DNA from: Liriodendron chinense
Taxonomy: Eukaryota; Streptophyta; Magnoliopsida; Magnoliales; Magnoliaceae
Direction: 5' to 3'
Assembly (NCBI GenBank): GCA_003013855.2
Contig: ML058526.1
Coordinates: 5,270,001-5,334,000 of the forward strand
DNA: 64,000 nt
Both the position numbers and the translations under genes were made by a program. Below the pieces are notes generated by a model. That model had not been told where the DNA came from and made no database searches. It saw nothing but the letters and a program-made list of their open reading frames with translations. This document shows positions 44,269-56,040 of this stretch, piece by piece (position 1 is the first letter of the stretch; each line of letters starts with the position of its first letter).

Positions 44269-45574
44269 AAGGGACTGATTGTGGAATGGCCCCTCCACCA
44301 CCTAATGAGTAGTTGGTGGAATAGCCCCGTGGGCTTCACCATAATCCATGATGCATGTGTTTTATTTACGCCGTACATTCATTTTGTAGCTCATTTTAAG
44401 GAATAAGTCAAAATTGAGGCAGATCCATAACTCAAGTGGACCACACCACACAAAATTGTGTTGATTAAGCACCTGTCATTGAAAACTCATTGGACGCCAC
44501 AGATGTTTGAAATTCTGATATTTAGAGGTGAGCACGAATGTTCGAGCTAGGCTCAGTTAGTGAATAGCCTGGCTTGTGTTCGACTACGCTCAGCCATCGA
44601 GTTGGACTTTTATGTTTGACCTGACTTGGTCAAGCTTCGAGCCGAGTTCGAGCTTAAGCCTTTCGAGCTAAATTTGAGTTGAGAAACAAGCTTGGATACA
44701 ATTTTTACATGTGTTCAAAAAATTTCAAAGAGAAATAGGAAGATTAGAGAGAGAAATAGAATGATTAAGAGATGACCAGACGACAGAAGTTGCAGGACAG
44801 ACCAAAGAAAGAGAATGATAAAGAGGGAGAGAGAGAGAGAGTCGTCACCGGCTAACCGCCTCTTTGGGCGGATTGGAGAGAGAGAGTTGGTCAGTGGGTG
44901 GGTGGGCGAGCAACGATGGCCGGCTGGATAGAGTTAGGGTTTTGGGGAAGGCAACGAGTGCTCGTTCGAAATGGAAAGGACCTTAGGATTTTAGAATTAT
45001 AAGTTTTAAGTTAAAAAAAATATATAATATATTTATATATATAATATTAATATATATTTTATATATAATATTAATATATATTATATATAAAACGAGCCAA
45101 ATCAATGAGCTGAATCGAACTACGAACGAGCCAAGCTTCGAGCCGAGCTTAGGCATGCTTGTGTGCAGCTCGAACTATGAAACTAGCTAGGAAAATCTGC
45201 TCAACTCTATTCCAACCCTTCTTCCAAATCAAGCCAAATCGAGCTGGAACAAGCCAAATCCAGCGAGCTAACCGAGCTAGCTCGATTCGTACTCAACTCT
45301 ACCGATATTTGTATTTTCCCTTCATCCAAGTTTGGATGGTAAATCAACATTGCAATGGCCCAAAGAACTTTTCAATAATAGGCGTTTGATCCCAATTGTT
45401 TCGGGTGTTGTCCACCTGAGCTTTGGATGTGTATCAATTTTGGGCTCATGCCCTATAATAAGGGGACAAAATGGATGAATGGTATGGATAAAACTTAGAC
45501 ATCATGGTGGTCCCATAGAGCTTTTCGACCACCGGATTGGTAGTGGAGGGGTCACTACCCAATCCGAGTCCCGT
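44269..45574. mobile_element. GTGGGGCCC-family MITE split by a GAGCTCG-rich element
   Basis: Left end GGGACTGATTGTGG and right end CCCAATCCGAGTCCC pair in inverted form, with CCCCTCCACCACC and its counterpart GGTAGTGGAGGGG further in. The copy breaks at GATATTT (44523) and resumes at GATATTTGTATTTTCCC (45304). Without the insertion it is about 530 bp. Confidence 0.65.
44524..45300. mobile_element. Mutator-like GAGCTCG-rich element, 777 bp
   Basis: Ends AGAGGTGAGCACGAA and TTCGTACTCAACTCT are inverted copies (13 of 15). Flanks CTGATATTT and CCGATATTT match at 8/9. The interior has GAGCCGAGTTCGAGC rows, a GAGAGA tract (about 44828-44842) and an AT-rich TATAATATTAATATATA stretch (45020-45090). 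Same family as 31572-34886. Confidence 0.8.
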
Positions 45575-46591
45575 GGCTTACATGTACCGTAATCCCAACC
45601 GTCCAAATTGTTGGCCACATCTTGGATGGAGCATCTCCCACACAAACGAAAAATCTGAACCGTTTGATTTTGCTACTTGAAGCAGGCCATATGGATATTT
45701 TATAACTAACCGTCTATTTGACAGCCATCAAATGGACGGTTAAAATTGTTCAATCTAGTACACTCATCCGGACATGATGGTCCCCAATTTGACGGCCTTA
45801 ATTGATCTCCACATCACTGACACGTGTGCATGTAATTTGAAAGGTGGTGGTGGACAATCATCTTTTGTCTTTTATTGTACTTTGGTTTTTTCCTTACGAT
45901 GCAGTCTGTGTATCTGCAGTTCCCACGCTCTGTCCGACTTCCATCAATCAACCCCACTAATAATACGACATCATAGCCGTACATCAGAGCCTTTCTTTTC
46001 AGCGACAGGCCTAGGTAGAGTGAAGAAAAAAGATGGCCCACCTTCGACTATTTTCTCAGCACTGCCGTCCCAGTTCACACTTCAGACAAATAAATATAAC
46101 ACGTGTATGGTCATCAATGACCCGTGTAGAGTAATATCCACATACATTGTTGGACGGGGGACTTTACATACAACCTTCCATACTTGCCAACGTGGCACTT
46201 TTCAATAACATCCGAGCCGTCCAAACGGTTTTACGTACAATAAGATCCATCTGGGGCGAGAAACGGAATGGTCCATACATCATGACGGTAGATCTTTGAA
46301 ATAAATTGGGTCCAAGATATTGGATGGGTGTGTCCCACCTGATGAATGGGTTATTCGAATTTTTGTACGAGGTGATCTTGATGATGTGGTACAGAATTTT
46401 CGCGGCTGGGATTTTACATTGGAGTGAGACATTATTGGAAAACGAAACTGTACAACGTTGGATGTGGTCATTTCCCGAGGAGGGTCCACCGTCCATTCTC
46501 ATAAGTACCAAGATTCGCAAGGATGCCGCATTTTCAAGCAATGTGCCACTGTACCTCGTGATGAGGGACGCGGATTCAGTGGATCCCTGGA
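45575..46591. other. Intergenic, no gene recognised
   Basis: Includes ACGGTT/AACCGT phrases near 45600-45760 that look like a worn inverted-repeat element. The 144-codon plus frame 45774-46208 and the 125-codon minus frame 46164-46541 have no known domain and no splice-site support. Confidence 0.4.
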
Positions 46592-47096
46592 GAGCGGATT
46601 AGGTGAGACTCCGGATCCAATGTGGTGGGTTGGACCTCTGACTGTAGGGCCCACTGTGATGTATGTGACTACATCCACGCCGTCCAACCGTATTGAAAGC
46701 TAATTTTAGGCGATGATCCAAAAAAAAATGAAGTACTTCCAAATATCAGATGGACCATAGTACAGGAAGCAGTGGTGATTGAAGATTAAAAACTTCTTGT
46801 GGGGAACAAAAGCTTTTGATGAAGATGATATTTGTGTGGTCAACAGGTTGGATGGGAAATAAACATTCCAGTGGAATCTATGAAGTTTTTAATGGTGGGG
46901 ATTCAATCATGACTGCTTCCTATGGTGTGGTCCACCTGAGAGTTGAGCCGGCTTCAATTTTGGTATGTTGCCCTAAAATGAGCTTTCAAGATGGTTGGAC
47001 GGTGTGGATTTAATGCACATACATCACTATGAGCCCTACAGTCAGGGATCCCACCACCTCGGTGGATCCTGCGGCTCACCTAATCCGCTCCCAGTT
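46592..47096. mobile_element. GTGGGGCCC-family MITE with long GGATCC-rich ends
   Basis: GAGCGGATTAGGTGAG with TCCGGATCCAATG at left mirrors CACCTCGGTGGATCCTG and CTCACCTAATCCGCTC at right. GACTGTAGGGCCCACTGTG and the inverted ACAGTCAGGGATCCC are the inner ends. Same subfamily as 5675-6205. No duplication found. Confidence 0.75.
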
Positions 47097-47189
47097 CCTG
47101 ATGTACCTGACCAGAATTGATCCAGCCATGTGGTTCTGTCGGAGATGGGTCCAACCGAACCGGATTAGGTGCAACCCGGCACCACCCGA

Positions 47190-47625
47190 CAAGGTGTGGG
47201 CCTTACCGTGGGGCCCACCTGGATGTATATGGAGCATATCCACTCCGTCAATCTGTTTTGCCAGCTCCTTCTAAGGCATGAGCTCAAAAAATATAACATA
47301 TACAAATCTCATGTGGACCACGCTCATTAGAAACTTCCTGGGCCCACCCTAATGTTTATTTGTCATCCAACCTGTTGATAAGGTCACAAAGACCTGGATG
47401 AACGAAAAAAAACGAAGAAGAAAAAAAGAAGAAGCAAATATCAGCTTGGTCCAAAACTTTTGTGGTCTACGAAAAGTTTTTAATGGTGGGTGTTCAATCA
47501 CCACTGTTTCCTATAGTGTGGTCCACCTGAGATTTGGATTTTTTTTTCCCCCTGTACTATAATAATTTAGAAAAATGGATGGACAGCATGGATATACTAC
47601 ACTACATCAAGGTGGGCATTTCCAG
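47190..47625. mobile_element. GTGGGGCCC-family MITE copy
   Basis: TTACCGTGGGGCCCACCTGG to CACTACATCAAGGTGGGC. Contains ATCCAACCTGTTGATAAGG, an A-rich insertion AAAAAAACGAAGAAG at about 47405, and TTTCCTATAGTGTGGTCCAC. Confidence 0.7.
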
Positions 47626-48660
47626 GTTGGGTGAGGTTGGCCGCATTGTTCCATTGCTTTGCTACAACCGCATGTGGTCTAATCAAATATCACCATGTTA
47701 GAAAACTACAGTGCTAGGTTGTCGGTTATTCCCTGTATCCATCGAATCGATGTCTCATGCTAAGGTGGTCCCCAGTGTAGGACTAGAATAATCTACAATA
47801 CTTCTCACATCTGATAGAGGACCTATGTTAGACTAAAATGCATAATAAAAGGACCTATCTATGCGTATTTCGTGAAGATCAAACTATAATAACAAACTGT
47901 AAATTAGAAATCCATATGGAATTGTTGATGTGGATGCCTAGATCTTTTGCACCTTACATCTTTTAAAAAATCCTTCAATGAAATTAGGTTTTTATATGTA
48001 ACAGCGAGGGTACCAAGATCCTATTTAATAGGTATGGGCCTGAAGAAATTAAACTCATCACAAATTCTACCTTAGAAATCTCCGCACATAGAATTTCATG
48101 TCTATTCGAATGCAGTGGAAATGAAATATAACGCGAGCTAGCGCCCTGAAAATCGGGAGTCAGTTACACCTCTGATTTGTTGGGTGTTAACTTAAGAAAA
48201 TACACGTGGGTGAGTTCCTACGTGCACACATAGATTGATAAGCATCCAATTATGGCCAAATAATCAGAGTAGCTTAAATCAACAACATCAAAAGTTAAGT
48301 ATAGATAATTGAACCTAGAAGTATACGTCAATTATATATAATGTACAATCCAAAAAAGTAGTTTCTGCCCAAATGGGGATTATACCAACCATAATACTCA
48401 CCAACAAAATCACAGAGTTTCACATATAAGTACATAATGAATAAAAAATCTAATAAAGCACTATCAAGATCATCAATCAACACAGCCTCGGTAACACCTG
48501 CACCAAGAGAGCTGATGGTTGGTGTTTTAAAATATCGTCCTAGGTGGGAGTGAGTAACTAACTCAGTGGTTCCATTACCTTAAGTTACACATGTTATCAA
48601 TCGCAATCAAACATAGGTAATGATAACATACAAAATAAACAATTTTCTAAACTAGTTTAA
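47626..48660. other. Intergenic, no gene recognised; possible LTR fragment
   Basis: Phrases such as GGGAGTGAGTAACTAACTC (near 48545) resemble wording in solo LTR 2 (GTCCAGTGAGTAAACCC at 20530), so an old LTR piece is possible. No reading frame of note and no MITE boxes. Confidence 0.35.
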
Positions 48661-48926
48661 GTGCATGGAATGCTTGATATGCAAATGCATGTCCCGAGCC
48701 TCGATGTCAACCACATCACAGAGGACTCCATCTATAGAAAATGAAACAATGCATTATTCAGTTACCTTGGTATTGTTCACCTTCTTGATCCACTCGATCG
48801 AATAAGGCGTATGATGCTTTGTCATGGGAAGCAGCAACTTGTCCACCATCACCTTCAAGATAATGTTCTCGCTGTTGCCACTGTCTATGATAGCATCGCA
48901 GACATTTCCATTCATGGTGCATTGCT
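48661..48926 (-). pseudogene. Ty3/gypsy element B: protease remnant
   Basis: The minus-strand translation gives QCTMNGNVCDAIIDSGNSEN, then VMVDKLLLPMTKHHTPYSIE and WIKKVNNTKVTE, followed after a stop by CIVSFSIDG and LCDVVDIEARD: the retropepsin of plant Ty3/gypsy elements with its catalytic DSG kept. Similarity ends near 48661, before reverse transcriptase. Upstream it continues at 51445 across the copia B insertion; the gypsy box QRHNIFRT lies at the other side of that gap. An in-frame stop after VTE makes it inactive. Confidence 0.8.
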
Positions 48927-49472
48927 TGTTGGGATAGGGAGGGTCGGCAGCGGAAGCAAAGTCTAATACAAACAGCAAATTGAATCAAACAAGCAACACA
49001 ATGCAATCACAATGCATGCAACCACCCACACATAGACAAACCAAATTTAACATGAAAAAATCCCTCACGGGTAAAAAATCATGGCGAGACCAATCCACTA
49101 TAATATCAGAAGTTACAAGAGATGGAACCCAAGACCCAAAATCCAAGCCCACAAGAGAAATACAAACTTTCCCAAGAAGAAGAACCTCTTCTCAAACTCT
49201 TTCTCTCACCTAGAATCTCTCTCAATCTCCTTTGTAACCTAGAATACTTCTAATCCTGTAATACCCCTTAAATAGGCAGAAAAACGAAATTAGTAACCTT
49301 TTTGCGTAACACTACGCAACAAACCGAGTTGTAACAGGAAACTGCCGACCGGTCGTCCCGCCAGCCGGCCGGATGGCCCAAAATTGGTCCAACACTTGCC
49401 TAAACTTCATTGTGACCGGCCGGTCGGCCAGTGGCCCTGTGCAAACATGATTCGTGGCGTTCATTTCCAACA
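48927..49472 (-). repeat. Copia B 3' LTR
   Basis: Aligns end to end with 50923-51444 with many single changes and a few gaps. It carries a short gain around 49345-49400 that includes GACCGGTCGTCCCG and CCAGCCGGCCGG, absent from the partner. The divergence suggests an old insertion. Confidence 0.85.
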
Positions 49473-50905
49473 AACTCCACCACGACTCAAATTACCATGC
49501 ACCACCTTGCCACGCACAATCTACACCTCTACTTCGTCATCATTATAGTCCCGTCGCTTCTCGTGCCCCATCGACTTTATCCTTGCATCTTCACATGCCT
49601 TGTTGCTCTTCCCGTGTGACCCTTTTTCTCTTACCACATACGAGCAACTGTGGATCCGGTAGCTCCACCATGAATTGTGCTCCTGATCACCTTGTAAAGA
49701 TTATCACACCTCTATGCCTTGATCATGACGAGTACTCCCTTAACCACTTTACAATACCGATCACAGTCGATGAATCTACACCATTTTTCCTCGAGTGCAC
49801 CAAGAGATATCACATTCCACTTCATCTCAGGGACATGCTTCACACTTTCAAGGATCCGTTCGACTCCATCGAACATCCTAATGAGCACCGAACCAATCCC
49901 CACCACATTACGAGTGTAACCATTACCCACAAACACTGATCCACCATCATACTCCTTGTATAACATGAATGAACTCCGGTTAGGACATACATGACATGGT
50001 GCACCTGAATCTAAGAGCTACTTTCCACTAAGAGACTCTATGCCAGATACGGTCAATACATCACAACCATCACGACTGTCCTCCATGGTATTGGTCCCCT
50101 CCCTAGAAGAATTTTCAGATTTCTTCTGCTTTTTTTCAGGATTCGAACAATCCCTCTTCACATGCCTTTCTTCCCCATAATTCCAGCATCTCACCTTGTA
50201 CTTCCACTTACCCTTTGATTTAGATCTTGATAAAGGAGATCCTCCACCCCGCTCAGAACTCCTCCTCATCATAACCAGTGCCTCATCCGTAGAGGGACCC
50301 ATGCCAACGCTTTTACTTCTCATCGCCTTCGTCTTAAGGGCTGAGATAATGGTTTCTACGTCAATAATCTCCCTACTTGCGCACAATGAATCCTTAAGCG
50401 ACTCATATGAGTCTGGAAGAGAATTCAACAGGATAAACGCTGATCCTCATCCTTCATCGACTCATCTACATCTATCAACTTGCAAATAAGTCTATTAAAA
50501 TTACTAATGTGGCTCTAAACATCGGCCCCCTTCGTCGTCCTCAAATTGTACAATTGAAGCTTCAAGTATATGCTATTTTTCAGAGATTTTTCACATAAAT
50601 ATTCTCCAACTTTGCACATGTTTCAGCCGCAGTCTTCTCTTTCATGACGTTATACATGACCTCATCTATCAGGCACAATTGGATTGAGACATTGGCCTTT
50701 TCATCGATCTTCTTCCACTCTTCTTCTTTCGTGGCCTTCGGTCACTTTCGAAGGAGCGTATCTTGCATTCATTGCTGAACTAAAAGGCCTTTCATCTTCA
50801 CCTTCCAAAGTTCAAAATTATTTTCCCTGAATACTTCTCTATATTGAACCTCATGCCTGATGTCATTCTCTTGTCTCAGATTCAAATTGCTGCTACACCC
50901 CAACG
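49473..50905 (-). pseudogene. gag: Copia B gag, zinc knuckle and protease remnant
   Basis: Reading leftward from the primer site: FNIEKYSGKNNFELWKVKMK (start of copia gag, about 50860), later MNSLPDSYESLKDSLCASRE in the frame 50428-50018, an RNA-binding knuckle CWNYGEERHVKRDC whose second Cys is Tyr, then LLDSGAPCHVCPNRSSF with catalytic DSGA kept, and SVFVGNGYTRNVVGIGSVLI, SVKHVPEMKWNVISLGALEE in the frame 49966-49712. After GGATGSTVARMW similarity ends and the sequence passes to GTGGTGGAGTTTG, a polypurine-like stretch next to the 3' LTR. Several stops and frameshifts break gag before the long frame. Confidence 0.8.
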
Positions 50906-50910
50906 ATCGC

Positions 50911-50922
50911 TCTGGTACCAAT
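50911..50922 (-). other. Primer binding site of copia B
   Basis: The minus strand reads ATTGGTACCAGAGC directly after the LTR end ACTAACA, the usual initiator-tRNA-Met site with one change. Confidence 0.85.
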
Positions 50923-51444
50923 TGTTAGTATAGGGAGGGCCGACAGCAGAAGCAAAGCCGAACAGAAACAACAAATTGAATCAAACAAGCAACACAATGC
51001 AATCACAATGCATGCAACCACCCGCACATAGACAATCTGAATTTAATGTGAAAAAATTCCTCATGGATAAAAAACCACGGCACAAAGCAACACTAATCCA
51101 CTATAATATCAGAAGTTACAAGAGATGGAACCCAAGACCCAAAACCCAAGCCCACAAGAGAAATCCAAGCTTTTGCAAGAAGAACAACCTCTTCTCAAGC
51201 TCTTTCTCTCATCTAGAAGTTCTCTCAATCCCCTTTGCAACCTAGGATACCTCTAATCCCGTAATATTCATTAAATAGGCAGAGAAAACGAAATTAGAAA
51301 CCTTTTTGCGCAACACTACGTAAGAAACCGAGTTTTAATAGGAAAGTGCTAAAATTAGTCCAGCAAGATCACTGCCTAAACTTCATTGTGACCGGCCGGC
51401 CGGTGGCCTTGTGCAAACGTGATTTGTGGTGTTCGTTTCCAACA
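50923..51444 (-). repeat. Copia B 5' LTR
   Basis: On the minus strand it starts TGTTGGAAACGAACACC and ends TATACTAACA. Contains GACCGGCCGGCCGG near 51392. Partner of 48927-49472. Confidence 0.85.
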
Positions 51445-51825
51445 AAGCGTGCGAAAGATGTTGTGTCGTTGCTAGTGCACCTTATTCCTTGGAGCATATA
51501 GGACTCGTCACACAACTAAGGACTCACCATGGTCCCCAGTAATCAATCCCGGATCTTTGGTGTCCTCCTCATCCATTGGTTTTAACCCACCAAACTCAAG
51601 ATATTCGCCCTCTACTTCTCCTTCAGCGCCCCCTTCGTTGATGACCAAATTGGCTGTGGGGCGATACGAGCAAGAGTTCGATAAGTGGCCTGGCTGGCCA
51701 CATTTGAAGCAATTATTCTGCCTTGGGCGCGCATACGGGCCCTGTGCCTCGGTTTACGGTTGCATGGGCCTGAGAACGACCCCAACTGGCTCCTTTCCCT
51801 TGGATGACGCCACTTCTTATATAGG
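51445..51825 (-). pseudogene. Ty3/gypsy element B: zinc knuckle and protease lead-in
   Basis: The minus-strand translation gives RPRQNNCFKCGQPGHLSNSC, an intact CCHC knuckle (C-X2-C-X4-H-X4-C), then YRPTANLVINEGGAEGEVEG, LEFGGLKPMDEEDTKDPGLI, a stop, RVLYAPRNKVH, a stop and QRHNIFRT. That is the normal linker of plant Ty3/gypsy gag-pol, continuing at 48926 beyond copia B. To the right it is cut by solo LTR 3 and resumes at 54613. Confidence 0.8.
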
Positions 51826-54612
51826 TGTAACATCCTAAAAATTCGCTTACCAAAAACCCAAGCACGTGCTCGTGCAGTAACTTCATAAAAGCCGTACACA
51901 TAGTTCTATACCCTTCCAAACCTGTATGTGGCCTTTCCCACTAACTACATAGGCGTCAGACATCGGGATTAACATGTCTAACCCTGTAATACTCTACCTG
52001 TCCGTTGCCAATTTCCACCGGTAATCGGTGGGACCCTCAATATCCTAATCATCTGTGATGATCTTGACACATCACCGAATGACGCAAGGTTAAGTGTGGT
52101 CTTTTTCCTTAGCGGCCTTGACGACCCACATGAACATTGGGCCAAGGCGATGGGCCGGACCGCTCAACTTGGGCTTTGTGTGGAGGGCACATGAGATGTA
52201 CAAGTTACCTAACATAGGTAACTTATATATGTCCTTTTGAACATTCTCCATGTGGTCGAATCTGAACCGTTGAAACGTCGTGGGCTTTGGGCTCCCTATT
52301 CCGAATAAATCCATACGTGATTCCCTAAAGCCGTTTTTCCGATCTAGGATCGGTGACTGTTGATCGCGTATCGTGCGGTGACGATTGATATCCGTGCTTG
52401 ATGTGCAAGATAGTTTAGCCCATGGCAGATCTTGTGATGACCGAACTAATGACTGGTTTAGTTGGTTCATGAGGGACCTGATGGACCCCTACTAAACAAA
52501 TCGGTCATCCTGAGGGCTAGTTTCTTGATGTGATAGAACCTAGGGTCATCCAGGTCAATCTGGACCTATAAATAAAAGGTATTGAGGCATTTCTCTCCAA
52601 CACCATCCTTCTCCTTTGCTATTAAGAGAGTTGAGACTTGGGGTTCTTGTAAGAGTGAGAATTGGAGTGCTTGGATTGAAGCAAGGATTGAGGATTTTGA
52701 TCCCACCTCTTGCCTTGACCTATACCGCGGATTGCGTCGCCAACGATTTTCCTCAACCCGTCGTTGAGATCATAGGTAAGCTAGAAACTCTGAACCCTTT
52801 CACTCAAATCTTTGTGATTAGTACTAAGGATCATAACCCCACATTAACATGCTTACATGAGCTTAATTCCTGTCGACCTTAACCTAGTCTTGCGAACTCG
52901 CACGAAACCCTAAACCCTAAGGTGCGGAATTATACTTCTAGGTTTGTGTTGATCAAATATAGATGATTTAGATTAATATGGTTGTTAAGGTAAAATGGAT
53001 ATTTGGTTAATTGCTTTAATACAATATTCATTACACATGTTGTATATCAAAGTTTTGTAGCTAAGGTGTTTGAAGAAATGTTTGAGTGAGATAATCTGCC
53101 AATTTGATGAAATTGTTGACTTCTTGCTTATTGGAATGGTTGAATGCAATTACGATAATAGAAAAATGTGTATTTATTTGTTAATGTTTTTCCTAGGTTT
53201 TAAGGAAGTTGTGAATTGTAATTAGGTACGTGTTGAAATTTATATGAATGTTGGCTAAACCTTTTAAAACGGATAGCCCAATTACATTGGCTATTCGAGG
53301 CGTACCCGGATAGATGGGGGAAACAGATGGTTGACGGTAGTCTAACTACGCGGGTCATTTGTGCCCACATCAGACCAAACAAAGACCCTTGTATCAATCG
53401 GATCTGTCTAATATATGACATCGTGGATGACTGATGATTGGGTTGACACGGTCCTTCGAATTCAGGGTACCCTGGGCCTCGAATGTGTTGAGTCCATTGA
53501 AAACTGAAAGTGTGATGCAATCCCGACAAGTCTCTTGGGCCGGGTATGGTGGAATGGGACACCATGTCTAAGTCGTTGGCTTACGCTGGGGCGATGTGCC
53601 TCCCCGTAGTGTTCGTAGAGAAAATTGGAAGGCGTCAGCCTTCTCGGTATGATCAGGACGGTTGGTGAAATTCCATGTTTATCAGGACGAGGGGAATCAT
53701 GTCTTTGTTGTTGAAGAAATGGGGAATTGTGGGCTACTGGCGATGATTGGCGACGCACCGTTTGGAGTTAGATGGTCTAGTCAGGACCAGTGATTAGGTA
53801 ACAGTACCTTAGCTTCACCAATATGCTAGTTGAGAATAAACTGATAAACTAAAGTTTAACCATGCATACATATCGCGGATCCCTTAGGTAAATGTCTAAC
53901 TGTTAAAGGCCAGGATGCCGAAGGGTGATCCTACGTCATTTGTATTTTGAGGTTCTGGGGGTGCCTAGTTGCTTGATGTGGCACCAATGCTATCTCGTGT
54001 TCCTCATTGTTATCCGGAACATACATGTGTGTGAATTCATGACATTCATTCATTAAACAACTAGAATAGGAACATTGATGTTTTGATCGTGGTCGATGCC
54101 TAAAACTGCTATGTTTGATAACATGTTAAACTTCAAATTATAATTCTCACTGAATTGATTACTTACTCCCACGCCTGGGATGGTGTTTCAAAACGCCACC
54201 AGATGAAGTCATGATTGATACAGGTATCCTACAAGACGATTTTTTGGATTCTTTGAGTCTTCTTATTTCCAATTTGTTGATGACCAGGTCTAGATGAGAG
54301 TGCTAGCCTTTTGTTTGCATTTTTGGAGTCGTGGGCTTAATACCTTGTACTAAATGATGTTTTATTTTGTTTCTCCCATGGCTAGGTGAGGCCACCTATG
54401 GTGCGTGTGCCTCACATTTTGGGTTGTACACATTTTGTTTATTAAGATAACTTTAATTTCAGGCCTTACTTCTTGCTTCCAATTAGTTCTATTCTGGTGT
54501 ATTGGTACCACATGGTAAATTATAAGTAAATCACGCTTTCACAAGGCATTAGTAATACCCAGAATTTCGAGGTATGACGTCATACTTGGATCTCAAAATT
54601 TGGGGCATTACA
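51826..54612 (+). mobile_element. 2.8-kb solo LTR 3 with perfect 5-bp duplication
   Basis: Begins TGTAACATCCTAAAAATTC and ends TTTGGGGCATTACA. ATAGG stands at 51821-51825 and 54613-54617. TATAAATA at 52567-52574 followed by a CT-rich leader supports plus orientation. No retroelement coding domain inside; frames 52090-52470 and 52582-52882 have no known domain. Probably a chromovirus-type LTR left by recombination of a full element. Confidence 0.85.
52567..52574 (+). promoter_or_regulatory. TATA box of solo LTR 3
   Basis: TATAAATA preceded by GGACC and followed within 30 bases by TTCTCTCCAACACC, the layout of an LTR promoter. Confidence 0.65.
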
Positions 54613-54617
54613 ATAGG

Positions 54618-54975
54618 GCTCGTCATGGGGGCCTGTGTTGACAGAAAAGTATAGACTGGGGCTAGTGCAAGTTGTGTCTCTATCTTGGTCGTTAGGTCTA
54701 CTGCCTCAACCACAGTCCAGGTTTGGTGTAACTGAACCCGGTCTTGAATTGTGGGACGTAGACCGCCGATGAACCACACTACCCTATATATGCGGTTCGG
54801 TCTCTGTCAAATCATTTCATGTTACCAATCTGTTAAATTCTACTTCATATTCAATAATGGTCTGGTTCCCCTGCCTACAATTTTTCTATTGCTGGAACAA
54901 CACTTGTTCATAATCTCCGGGGAGGAATTGCAACCGAAGAAGTTGTCTCAGTCGCGGCGATGATCGGATGAGCAA
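54618..54975 (-). pseudogene. gag: Ty3/gypsy element B: gag domain remnant
   Basis: The minus strand reads RLRQLLRLQFLPGDYEQVLF, then CRQGNQTIIEYEVEFNRLVT, NDLTETEPHI and, after a frameshift at about 54790, WFIGGLRPTIQDRVQLHQTW followed by TVVEAVDLTTKIETQL. This is the retrotransposon gag domain in normal order. In-frame stops after LFQQ, after LVT and after EPHI show decay. The upstream part of gag is displaced by the Tat-like element that starts at 54995, so three separate insertions cut this one gypsy element. Confidence 0.8.
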
Positions 54976-55212
54976 CTAATTCTGCCTGGTATGGTGTAGA
55001 CACCCCACCTTCGGCTACACTGTTGGTAGAGATAGCTGGTTGAACGGAGGACCATACCCCCAAATCCCAAGTCCAAACTCAGCCAAACTCACCCTTGTAA
55101 GCCCCATTCCATAGCCCAGTTCAAGCCTGAACCCAGTCAACCCAGTCCTAAAAACCACCCTGAAAAACCCCCCATAAAAAAAGGCCAGTCAAAAAATCTA
55201 AAAAAAGTCAAA

Positions 55213-55330
55213 CTCACTGAGTCAACCCGCTGAGTCAACCCGTCGAGTCAACCCGTCGAGTCAACCCGTCGAGTCAAACCACCGAGTCGACCCGCTGAGT
55301 CAACTCACTGAGTCGACCAGCGAGTCCAAC
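55213..55330. repeat. 13-bp tandem repeat, about nine units
   Basis: Units such as CTGAGTCAACCCG and TCGAGTCAACCCG follow each other at a strict period of 13, with the last units changed. The core GAGTCAAC holds a TGAGTCA-type element that bZIP proteins can bind; that role is speculation. Confidence 0.9.
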
Positions 55331-55381
55331 AGCAGCCCCGAGGGAACGGCCGTACTCGCTGGAAACCGAGGAGCGGCCGTA

Positions 55382-55406
55382 CGGGCGGCCCATGGCAGGC
55401 CGCCCG
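55382..55406. repeat. GC-rich hairpin CGGGCGGCC / GGCCGCCCG in the LTR
   Basis: Nine-base arms around CATGGCA. A very similar hairpin in opposite orientation lies at 62674-62697 in the 3' region of the same element. Confidence 0.8.
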
Positions 55407-55439
55407 GACAAAATTACGACTTCTGCCACTCTCTGCTGC

Positions 55440-55447
55440 TATAAATA
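55440..55447 (+). promoter_or_regulatory. TATA box of the Tat-like LTR
   Basis: TATAAATA followed by CCCCCCTCCCC and then ordinary sequence, giving an expected transcript start near 55470. U3 would then be about 475 bp. Confidence 0.75.
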
Positions 55448-55758
55448 CCCCCCTCCCCTTCTCATTTCAAGAAGCCATTCGAGTCCATTTCAGCCCGAGA
55501 GCTCTGAGTCCATCTCTCCACCCTTTAGCCCATTTTTCCACCAAGGAGAGCCCGAGTGAGGAGAGTCTAACCCTGGTCCAGCCCAGCCTGACCACTGGTC
55601 CAAGCCTCCCAAGCCATCTAAGTCTTAATCCAGCCACTCGAAGCAAACCCTTGCGACACCTCCGTCCATCCAGCTACTCTTTTTCCAGCATCATCTCATT
55701 TGCATCTAGCATAAGTGCAACATTTACTTTTCTTCCAATCCCCCTGCTTCACTACTAG

Positions 55759-56040
55759 CACCTTGATCCGTCAAGTACACATGCATATGTCTTTATATTA
55801 AGCACCTGTCAGTTCGAGCGTATGCTCTGGGCTTGCCCGTTGTTGGAACCTGCCCATCAGAAACTCTTACTGTTCAGACCTGCATTCATGCTTCACCATA
55901 AAACACCTTGATCATTCAAGCACACTGCATACGTCTTACATTAAGCACCTGTCAGTTCGAGCGTACGCTCTGGGCTTGCCCGTTGTTGGAACCTGCCCAT
56001 CAGAAACTCTTACTGTTCAGACCCGCATTCATGCATCATG
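55759..56040. repeat. Direct duplication of about 143 bp in R/U5
   Basis: CACCTTGATC and then CACCTGTCAGTTCGAGCGTA, CTCTGGGCTTGCCCGTTG and AACTCTTACTGTTCAGACC occur twice with few differences (CACCTGTCAG at 55803 and 55946). A local tandem duplication. Confidence 0.9.

Larger units (their letters stand above)
48927..51444 (-). mobile_element. Copia element B, internally deleted, minus orientation
   Basis: Two direct repeats, 48927-49472 and 50923-51444, are its LTRs (both TGTT...AACA as written). Between them lie only about 1450 bp: primer site, gag, knuckle, protease and a polypurine stretch. Integrase, reverse transcriptase and RNase H are missing. It sits inside the gypsy B gag-protease junction. 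Flanks TTGCT and AAGCG do not match, so the 5-bp duplication is worn or lost. Confidence 0.8.

Noticed and set aside
45774..46208. 144-codon plus frame
   Set aside because: Overlapped by minus frames over the same bases; no domain, repeat-like surroundings.
52090..52470. 126-codon minus frame in solo LTR 3
   Set aside because: Lies in LTR U3 sequence opposite to the promoter; no domain.
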